DNA of 14,452 nt from Phoronis ovalis. Lineage: Eukaryota > Phoronida > Phoronidae. Below are positions 1 through 6,900 of the stretch, piece by piece. The position numbers and the translations under genes are program-made. The stretch covers positions 1 to 14,452 of the forward strand of contig JAOXYB010032253.1 of assembly GCA_028565635.1 (NCBI GenBank). The letters are read 5' to 3'. Under the pieces are notes generated by a model that did no database searches, had not been told where the DNA came from, and saw only the letters and a list, made by a program, of their open reading frames with translations. The first letter of the stretch is position 1. Each line of letters opens with the position of its first letter.

Positions 1-254
1 CATACAAAGATGACTTTACAACTACAGAAACTACATCATATGATGGGCATCTGTCTGCACCCGCAGACCTCTTGTTTAAATTATGTATCTATATATAAAC
101 AAAAAAAGTTGTTAAAAAAGACAGGCACTCACAGTATTTTCAAATATTCCTAAATAATCTAATTATTATACTGTATGAGCACCAAATATATACTCATAAA
201 ATGTGGATAAGCTAATGCATTATTTGTGCACAGCAATTTTACAGATATGTAATT
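1..254. other. Non-coding AT-rich DNA, probably intron
   Basis: No coding stretch, RNA gene or clear repeat is visible. It lies upstream of the deiodinase terminal exon and is most simply part of the preceding intron. Its last eight bases (247-254, ATGTAATT) are the left target-site copy of the transposon insertion that follows. Confidence 0.5.
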
Positions 255-298
255 CCTAGGGGGGCAGTCAATATAACAGTGGGTACCCATGTTCCAAC
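255..298 (+). repeat. Left terminal inverted repeat of the MITE
   Basis: It begins CCTA, then six G, then CAGTCAATA, and continues through GTGGGTACCCATGTTCCAAC. It matches the reverse complement of 574-619 with a handful of substitutions and a G-tract length difference. Confidence 0.85.
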
Positions 299-315
299 AT
301 GGCTGTTCAAAAAAG

Positions 316-460
316 CCCCTAACGAAATGAAATTATGCAAAAATACACCTCGATCCAAGGAAGTGATTTTGTTTTGAAAAATACACCCCTAAGGAAGTGA
401 AATTTTAACGATTACCCTAACGAAGTGAAAATTCCAAGCAACACCCCTAACGAAGTGTAA
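316..460 (+). repeat. Degenerate internal array, unit about 29-37 bp
   Basis: Repeated cores of the form CCCCTAACGAAGTGAAAATT start at 316, 386, 415 and 444. A weaker copy (CCAAGGAAGTGATTTT) begins near 355, and faint echoes continue toward 570. Spacing between the best copies is 29 bp (386 to 415 to 444), with 30-37 bp elsewhere. The array lies wholly inside the transposon. Confidence 0.7.
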
Positions 461-573
461 CACCTCCAAAAAAACACTCCTTTTTGTGATTTTAGCCAAG
501 AAACAGACCCTAAATGCGTAACACGCGTTACGTGCTGCCGATTCGAAAAACATACCCTTTCACGCGAAATTTT

Positions 574-619
574 GTTGGAACATGCGTACCCACTTTCGTA
601 TTGACTGCCCCCCCCCCGG
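574..619 (-). repeat. Right terminal inverted repeat of the MITE
   Basis: It is the reverse-complement partner of 255-298. It contains a run of ten C (608-617) where the left arm has six G, which suggests slippage in the homopolymer after insertion. Confidence 0.85.
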
Positions 620-957
620 ATGTAATTGTAAAATGTTATTATTACAGATTACTCATTATAATAGTAATATGCAATTATAATAGAAGTACAAATAATTTTA
701 ATTGCAAAATGAAAGATTTTTTTGTACCGTAGGTTACAATCATCTTAGCTGAGCAGTCCAGTTAACTTAGTGTAATTTATATTAATGCCACCTAAAGATG
801 TAATAAGAGTTTAACAGACTGAATTTGTGTTGTCAACAAACTATAGGGTGACATATTTAAATTAACTGGAAAAAGTTGCTTGTAATAATAGTGACTGTTC
901 TTTTTAGGGATTTATAATTTAATCAATTTAAGCAAATGTCTATTAATAAAAAAAAGC

Positions 958-983
958 TTTGAGACTATATGAAAAGTCTCAAA
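958..983. repeat. Short perfect hairpin
   Basis: TTTGAGACT at 958-966 is the exact reverse complement of AGTCTCAAA at 975-983, giving a 9-bp stem with an 8-nt loop. Its role is unknown and it may be fortuitous. Confidence 0.5.
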
Positions 984-1111
984 TCATTTGAAACTGAGTT
1001 TTAAGTTAATATTAAACAAATCTAAATAGATTTAAAGAGAAATGGAAGAGATTGAAAGAGTCTATTTGTACATCAAACAAATTCTGTGAAGGTCACAATT
1101 CAAAGCTCCAG

Positions 1112-1215
1112 AAAAAAGTTTGGAGAGGTCACCAGAATTAATAACTATGGCATGTTGATATCAAATGCTTTGCATAGTGGTAGTTCTGCATGGTGACCTC
1201 TGCAAATTCTTTTTG
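1112..1215. repeat. Inverted repeat with arms of about 22-25 bp
   Basis: The left arm (about 1112-1133) contains AGAGGTCACCA. The right arm (about 1191-1215) contains its exact complement TGGTGACCTCT, and the A/T-rich flanks also match imperfectly. The arms contain AGGTCA half-sites at 1126-1131 (+) and 1194-1199 (-), and a third lies just outside at 1090-1095. It may be a tiny TIR element relic or a fold-back; no target-site duplication was recognised. Confidence 0.55.
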
Positions 1216-1377
1216 TATGTAGATAAATATTAGAAAAATATCCTCTTGTTCATGTTATTAGTTCTGGTGTAGAAAATAACTGTACTAATTTTTATTTATA
1301 CTATTTTAATTTATACTTTTTTCTGTCATAATAATTGACAAAATTTCATTAACTATATTTTTTGCTTCGTCATCTAG

Positions 1378-1743
1378 GTGTGTGCTATAGCTTCCAACTT
1401 TTCTGATGTGGCAGATTATGTTACGGTTTATGTAAAGGAAGCTCACCCAACCAATGAATGGAAGTTTAACAAAAACTATTATCAGCTGCCACAGCCTCAG
1501 TCACTGGCTGAAAGAATTGAGGCTGCTAAACTTATGAATGACTTCCATCCAACAACATTCCCGATCCTTGTTGACAAAATGGATAATTCTTATGCAAAGC
1601 ATTACGGAAGCTTTCCAGAACGACTTTACATAATTTTGGATGGCAAAGTTGTTTACCAAGGAGGACGAGGTCCACATCATTATCATGTTAAGCCTGTGAA
1701 AGACTGGCTTCAGAAATATGCACAACAAAAGAAAAACAAGTAA
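1378..1743 (+). CDS. Iodothyronine deiodinase family protein, C-terminal exon
   Basis: Deiodinases are membrane-anchored thioredoxin-fold enzymes that remove iodine from iodothyronines, usually with selenocysteine at the active site. This last coding exon gives 121 residues before TAA. Family hallmarks are visible: FSDVADYVTVYVKEAHPTNE (compare the vertebrate ADFLVIYIEEAH), the thioredoxin-like VDKMDN, and the very typical PERLYIILDGKVVYQGGRGP, followed by a lysine-rich end. The first codon is GTG directly after a CAG-type acceptor (CATCTAG, 1371-1377), so it is an internal valine and not a start. The exon with the catalytic Sec/Cys and membrane anchor lies upstream outside the window, so I cannot say whether this is a selenoprotein. 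No convincing SECIS element was found by eye downstream. The gene converges with MCCC1. Assignment to DIO1, 2 or 3 is not possible. Confidence 0.85.
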   Translation: MCAIASNFSDVADYVTVYVKEAHPTNEWKFNKNYYQLPQPQSLAERIEAAKLMNDFHPTTFPILVDKMDNSYAKHYGSFPERLYIILDGKVVYQGGRGPHHYHVKPVKDWLQKYAQQKKNK

Positions 1744-2077
1744 AAACAAACTAATTACAGTAATTATAAGACAATGATAATGAAAATATGACCACACACA
1801 TTTAAGAAATATGCACCATACCATAAGCAGTATTCAATACTGTAAAAGGAATTATATTACATTTTATTAGAATTATTTAAACAGTTGACATCAACTTTAT
1901 TCTAATCTGAGAGAGCTCCAAATGTTAAAATTTTGTGTTTACCTCAGCTGCCTTTTCAAAAACAAATTATTTTTTGTCCAGATCATACATGTAAATTCCA
2001 AATTTAATAGAGCAAAGAATTTTTTATTACAGCTTGAATGATTTATCTTTTTCAGTAGTTTTCAACAAGCCGCCAAC

Positions 2078-2083
2078 AATAAA
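2078..2083 (+). terminator. Candidate polyadenylation signal, deiodinase gene
   Basis: AATAAA lies 335 nt after the stop codon. A second AATAAA at 2158-2163 is an equally good candidate. Either would give a 3'-UTR of ordinary length; the cleavage site cannot be told from sequence alone. Confidence 0.4.
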
Positions 2084-2213
2084 TTACTTGATAATGGAGC
2101 AGGCAGTTGTAAGATTTTTGCATTTTTTTGTCAAGTTTGCTATGTTTTCATCCTTAAAATAAATTTCACCTTTTAATACCTAAATGTTCTTAAAGGTCAT
2201 CAAAAAAAAAAAC

Positions 2214-2393
2214 TATTTATAACCTAATACCATCATTTTGGAACATTTCAAGCAATTTTAGAAATTTGACCTTTTAATGACTTTTTGATTTCAAGGTCAG
2301 CAATGGTATACGCTAAAGATGTCAAACCTCAAGTACCATGTCCATAACTGTAACCGTCTTCGAGGTATTGCTTGGTGAAAATTCGAAGATCGA
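2214..2393 (+). repeat. Diverged direct repeat, copy A
   Basis: It shares an ordered series of blocks with 2455-2617: TATAACxTxATACCATCATTTT, GAACATTT, AGCAATTTTA, TTGACCTTT, GATGTCA, CTGTAAC and TGAAAATT. Period between copies is about 242 bp. It looks like an old dispersed invertebrate repeat present as two neighbouring copies. Confidence 0.7.
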
Positions 2394-2454
2394 TAAATTA
2401 ATTGAAAACATGCCATAAAAAAACACTTTTTAGTACTGAAATATTCTCAAAGTT

Positions 2455-2617
2455 ATTTTTTTATAACTTGATACCATCATTTTTGAACATTTTGAGCAAT
2501 TTTAAAAATTGACCTTTCATCTCCAAATGACCTTTTGACCTCAAGGGATGTCACACATCAAATACCAAGTTCCCAGCTGTAACAAGTTATAGCCTGCTGA
2601 AAATTGGAAAAAGAAGA
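2455..2617 (+). repeat. Diverged direct repeat, copy B
   Basis: Second copy of the unit at 2214-2393, with the same block order and small indels. It contains AATGACCTTTTGACCTCAAG, where copy A has TAATGACTTTTTGATTTCAAG. Confidence 0.7.
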
Positions 2618-2807
2618 AAAATCATACAAAACCAATAGGCTTGTTCCTTTATAGGGATTATTGTACACATATATTGTACATATAAATATGACTTCAAAAT
2701 AGTATTCATTAACAATTATTTTTTGGGAAACCAAAAAAATAGGATAGTACATGTATTTCTGGAAAGCATTCTTAGCAGTTTCTGAGTCAGACTTTGTAAT
2801 ATTGTTT

Positions 2808-2970
2808 GATTTTTGGGTAGAATAGTCTTGCAAGTCAGTGTTGAATGATGACATGGCAAGAAACCACACCATGTGGTTGTCATATTTGATGATAACATAG
2901 AAGCTATAATTACATTACTTTCTTCCCAATAGACAATGTTCAAATAAAATGTCTGCTGAGTGAAATAAAT
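2808..2970 (+). repeat. Intergenic copy of MCCC1 intron 14 sequence
   Basis: It matches 4205-4361 in the same orientation, roughly 80% identical by eye. Shared blocks include ATGGCAAGAAA, GTGGTTGTCATATTTGATG, TTACATTACTTTCTTCCCAA and GTCTGCTGAGTGAAAT. It lies just left of the decayed exon copy at 3091-3195, in the same order as real intron 14 and exon 14. Confidence 0.85.
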
Positions 2971-3090
2971 GTGTAGTTTCTTTAAGATGCTATATAGCTG
3001 TTATTATACACTATCAATCTTAATGCTTGAAATGTGAAATATATCTTAAACATATGTAGACAAACAATGTATCATATGCTCAACTCATAC

Positions 3091-3195
3091 TCCCATTTCC
3101 ATACCTTTCATAAACAATAAAGGATCCTTCATTTACTCAGCCTCCTTTATCTTTTACATTATTGGTCTACTGATGACTCCAAAAATAGGCACCAA
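3091..3195 (-). pseudogene. Decayed duplicate of MCCC1 exon 14 (biotin-carrier exon)
   Basis: Read on the minus strand it aligns with the 3' ~100 bp of exon 14 (4411-4510) at roughly 60-65% identity. Translation gives PIFGVISRP and DPLLFMKGMEM where the real exon gives PMPGVIDRV and [11 protein letters not shown]. Two TAA stops and small indels break the frame, and the biotin-accepting lysine (AAA) is GAA, glutamate. A donor-like GTATGA follows, as in the real exon (GTATGG). The 5' part of the exon is not recognisable. It lies beyond the likely MCCC1 polyadenylation signal and is followed by the duplicated intron segment, so it is a fragment of a local tandem duplication. Confidence 0.8.
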
Positions 3196-3452
3196 TTTTA
3201 AAATATTTTCCACAGACTTGTTTAATATAAAATGAACCTACAGTAGTAAGGTTATGAATAAGTCTTTTTATGTTGTTGATAACAAACCATTCAAATAGAG
3301 TGCTTGCAATGTCCAAACTATTAATTTTAAAGTGCTGAACTAAAAAATAATAAGTTCTCTTTTGCCAATTCAAGAAAGAGGTATTTTTTTCCTGTCAGAT
3401 ATTACTGTGCCCATCAGTAAACAAATTAGTTTGTATCACTTTTAACAAAATT

Positions 3453-3458
3453 TTTATT
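3453..3458 (-). terminator. Candidate MCCC1 polyadenylation signal
   Basis: TTTATT on the plus strand is AATAAA on the minus strand, 384-389 nt after the MCCC1 stop. I saw no earlier canonical hexamer between 3459 and 3841. Use in vivo is inferred. Confidence 0.45.
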
Positions 3459-3841
3459 GACAAAAATCATCTTACTGATTAATTTAATAAATACAATTCT
3501 TTATATTTCTCATAAGATTATATCTGCCTCAATTTTAATACCACACAGGAATGACTAAGAGCCTGAACAGTTTTTCAGTTAAGACTTGAGTAGGTATATA
3601 TTACATATTATTGACTCGGAGATATAATATCAGAATAAAGAGCTGGTTATAGTCACTGTCAGGTATCAAATTTTGCTAGAATTACTCCATTCACTCATTT
3701 GTTATATTTTCAAGGCCAGATTATGGGGTTGATTTCATACCACTCATTGACACATGAATGTGCCAAAGCATGGAAGACATCTTTAAACAAATCACATATT
3801 TGGGGATTATTTCTAGTCATTCTTTTGTCTCTTTTTTGTCA

Positions 3842-3979
3842 TCATTCTGTTTCATTAGATTCAGATGGTTGTGCTTCCTCAGACTTGAAATGAACCAACA
3901 GTGCTCCTTTGTTTGCTGTATCTCCTGCTTTGAATAAAATCTTCTCAACAACACCAGAAGATGGCGCTCTGATCACATA
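3842..3979 (-). CDS. MCCC1: MCCC1 exon 15, C-terminal end
   Basis: Residues 663-707 and stop TGA (3844-3842). [20 protein letters not shown], then NKGALLVHF complete the biotinyl domain fold; the last residues are an acidic, Ser/Glu-rich tail. The acceptor is TATTCAG. Confidence 0.94.
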   Translation of the reverse strand, partial: YVIRAPSSGVVEKILFKAGDTANKGALLVHFKSEEAQPSESNETE

Positions 3980-6900
3980 CTGAATAAGTGAAAAATAATA
4001 CTATTATGTGATGCATGTATCTCAGTTTCTTTTAAGCACTAGTTCATATAGAAATGTGAATGTTCTCAGTCAGTAAATGACATTCACATTTTTATGACAT
4101 AGACGGTCAAAATATTAATTTCACCAAAATCAGCTGTCATTATTGTCGTAATAAGAGCATGTGTTTTCTGCATGCTAATATTTCTGAACAATAATTTTGT
4201 GGGTGATTTTCTGGATAAAATAGTCTTGTAAGTCAGTACGGAATGATGGAATGGCAAGAAAGCACACAGTGTGGTTGTCATATTTGATGTTAACATTGAC
4301 GCTTACATTACTTTCTTCCCAAAAGCCAAATTTCAAATAAAACGTCTGCTGAGTGAAATATAACTTCTTGGTTTTCCCTTCCTATAGTACAGAAGAAAGT
4401 GAAACCATACCTCCATTTTCATAGCTATCATGACTAGCAGTGGATCACCTTCTTCTACCCAATCTCCTTCTTTTACAGCAACTCGGTCGATGACACCAGG
4501 CATAGGTGCCATGGCATCACCAGAAGTGGCTGCTCCTGATCCAGATGATAAGAATTTTGGTGTACACAGCTGAAGTTCATTGTGCCCATCCTAAATTAAA
4601 TTTAAAAAAAGTGAAATTAAAAGCTTCATACAGCTAAAAATTTATTTCGTTTTTGTAGTGCTGGGTGAATATGCCTCACATTTTATAGCTTATAATGTCC
4701 TGAATTAGAAACAATGCCCATTTCTACCTAACAAATAAAAAAGCAAAAGTTTAATATTCCATAAGTACACTTGTATAAGCAGCTACATGATACTGTATTA
4801 TGTTATAACTTTGGGAACAGTGACAGTTAAACAGTAAACGTAGGACTTACATTAGTAAACACATGCACAGTGTTTCCTTGCCTCACAATGTTACATTTAC
4901 AAACATCACCATTTATGTTACATGTTAGCAGCATACGATTTTCTTGAGATTCTAATGTCCCAGAAACAAGGTATGTATTGCCATCCAGTAACATGTTGTA
5001 ACTGCCATCTTGATTGTAGGTCACCAAAATTTCAACTTCTGCAAAGAGAACATAGTAAACCTTCACATTTGGCACATTTTAAATTGAATATATTTCTTTT
5101 ACACACAGTTCAAAAAGCTTTCTCACATAATGTTTTAAGGTTAAAATATATAAAATGCCTTGTTAAAGTAATGTCATTTAATGTTTATTCACTACATACA
5201 ATAAAGATGGAGAGCAGGTGTAAATTTTGTTATAAAGATCGATGTAAGACATTTTGATAGCAGAATGAAAGAAAATTTGCTCAAATTCTCAGTCAGTTGA
5301 TAGTAGCAAGCTATGTAATAACTACCAGATTGCAATAATAATGATAACCATAAATATACAACGCCTCACTTACTATTATCACCATCATTCAAACTTAACC
5401 TCCTAGATAACTCGTGATTTATCCTGATGCCGCTACCGCTGAATGGGGAGAATGGATCTGAAACAGAACTCGGGTAATGAACTAAACTGGTGCACTACAT
5501 ACAACTCTCAATTTTATTGGGAACAATTCACAATATACCATAAAACCATTAAAAATATTTACAAATTCAAAATACTAAAGAACATTATCGTGAGCTTGAG
5601 ACTGACAATTGTACAACAACTCTACAGGTTTACATTCTTATCAGTTAACAATACTAAGCACTTTCAAATGGAAGCCTCCAAGCTCCACATGTTTAAGAGA
5701 CGGGATTTTGCAGAACTTAATTCAGTACTACAATTAGTTGAACATTCGGGATCCTTTCCTCAAACACAATGCTCCCTTTACTAGTACATTGCATTATGCT
5801 TAATTTGAACATCAAAAATTACCTGCTGTTTGAAACGACTGCCACAATACTTTTCTTTGTTCTTCTGCAATAATTGCAAGGGCTGCCTGACATAGGGACT
5901 TTGTTGATAAAGTTTTTTTTGGAAACAAAGTCTCCTCATGTTGTTTTATAAAATCGGTATGTACACGGCCTGCTTGGAATTCTCCATGATTAGCTAAGTC
6001 TATTAGAAACTTCACATTTGTATTAAGGCCTACAATCTGTAATATCCAAGAACATTATTTTTACTATAAAATGCTCCTAATATCCAGATGATGTCTACAT
6101 TTGGCAGTATATCAAACAATTTATACATATAAGTACATGCAAGTTAGTTATTTATTGTTGGTGAATCCTATGAATGATACATCTATCTCCTTCTGTATTG
6201 TTTCAAGAGAAATAAAGGCATTGTACTATACCCAGAAATTATACATACTAACGTTTACTATCACCACAAGTTAGTATAATCTCTCAACACGAACTATACG
6301 TTTAAAGAGAATATTAGATCCATCTCCCAACTTTTATTTAATATGGCATGTATTTAAAGAAATAAGCGCAGTTCAAACCTGGTAATCTCTTAAAGCAGCA
6401 GTTGTTTTCTTCAATGCTGAAGACCTGTCTTCTGCCCAAACTACTAGCTTTGCTATCATTGGATCATAATGTACAGAAACCTCATCTCCTAATATAACAC
6501 AAATAAAAAATTGATTTGCTAATGTAACCATATTTAAATTCCGACTACTCATGATAAATACAGAACAAAATGAAATAGTTTTGTCAAAGTATTTGGGCAT
6601 AAACTGAATACTGTAATTCCACAAAAAGAACGTGGATATACAAAATGAAAATTAACATATAGTAAGTTATTGCAAAAGCAGGCATTATCAAAAAAAAATT
6701 GGCACTTAATGGGTTACCATCTGAAGTTTAAACAGTATTTAATGCTGATGTTATGATAGATAAAATATAAAGGGAAGATAAACTGATTAACGTGTGATAT
6801 TTAAACACACAAATGCAATTTCGTGTTGAACAAATCTTAGAATTTTTCATACGGGAAACATGTGAGTAGATTTTTCAAGTGGATGGGTTTATGGTTTTTG

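Larger units (their letters stand above)
255..619. mobile_element. Non-autonomous TIR DNA transposon (MITE-like), 365 bp
   Basis: The two ends are inverted repeats of about 45 bp: 255-298 reads CC-TA-G6-CAGTCAATA and runs on to GTTCCAAC; the reverse complement of 574-619 reads CC-G10-CAGTCAATA and also runs to GTTCCAAC, with only a few mismatches. The element is flanked by an identical 8-bp direct repeat, ATGTAATT, at 247-254 and 620-627, as expected for a target-site duplication. No transposase is encoded, so it would depend on an autonomous relative. An 8-bp duplication fits hAT- or P-type transposases, but the terminal bases do not let me name a superfamily. The interior is filled by a degenerate array of short repeats. 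It sits in presumed intronic DNA of the deiodinase gene. The preserved ends suggest a relatively recent insertion. Confidence 0.85.
628..1377. other. Presumed intron upstream of the deiodinase terminal exon
   Basis: No exon resembling the deiodinase N-terminal or active-site region was found in any plus-strand frame. The stretch ends in a pyrimidine-rich tract and CATCTAG at 1371-1377, a good 3' splice site. It contains two inverted-repeat structures listed separately. Confidence 0.6.
1744..3841. other. Tail-to-tail intergenic and 3'-UTR interval
   Basis: It lies between the deiodinase stop and the MCCC1 stop. It contains the two 3'-UTRs, two diverged copies of a dispersed repeat (about 2214-2617), and a decayed duplicate of MCCC1 sequence (about 2808-3195). 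No further gene is visible. Short open frames here are interrupted, lack family resemblance and follow the AT-rich composition. Confidence 0.6.

Noticed and set aside
514-732. 72-codon open frame crossing the transposon right end
   Set aside because: It runs through the degenerate array, the C10 tract and the target-site duplication, so it is a chance frame with no family resemblance.
1171-1215. Possible deiodinase selenocysteine exon (reading GSSAW-TGA-PLQ)
   Set aside because: The in-frame TGA sits in an inverted-repeat arm, the context does not match the GSxT-U-PPF motif, and the frame closes just after. I treat it as coincidence.
1501-1824. Minus-strand open frame opposite the deiodinase exon
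   Set aside because: It is the antisense shadow of a conserved plus-strand exon.
2037-2092. SECIS-like arrangement (AATGA, an AA-containing segment, TTGATA) after the deiodinase stop
   Set aside because: The segments between the core bases do not pair into the required long helix.
2400-2600. Search for a duplicated MCCC1 exon 15 left of the duplicated intron segment
   Set aside because: No similarity to exon 15 was seen; the expected place is occupied by the dispersed repeat copy B.
2558-2943. Two overlapping minus-strand frames that resemble another at 4084-4296
   Set aside because: The protein likeness comes only from the duplicated DNA (2808-2970 and 4205-4361). The frames diverge outside the repeat and have no recognisable domain.
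5443-5784. 113-codon plus-strand open frame
   Set aside because: It overlaps MCCC1 exon 12 and intron 11 in antisense, has low-complexity AT-rich composition and no recognisable family.
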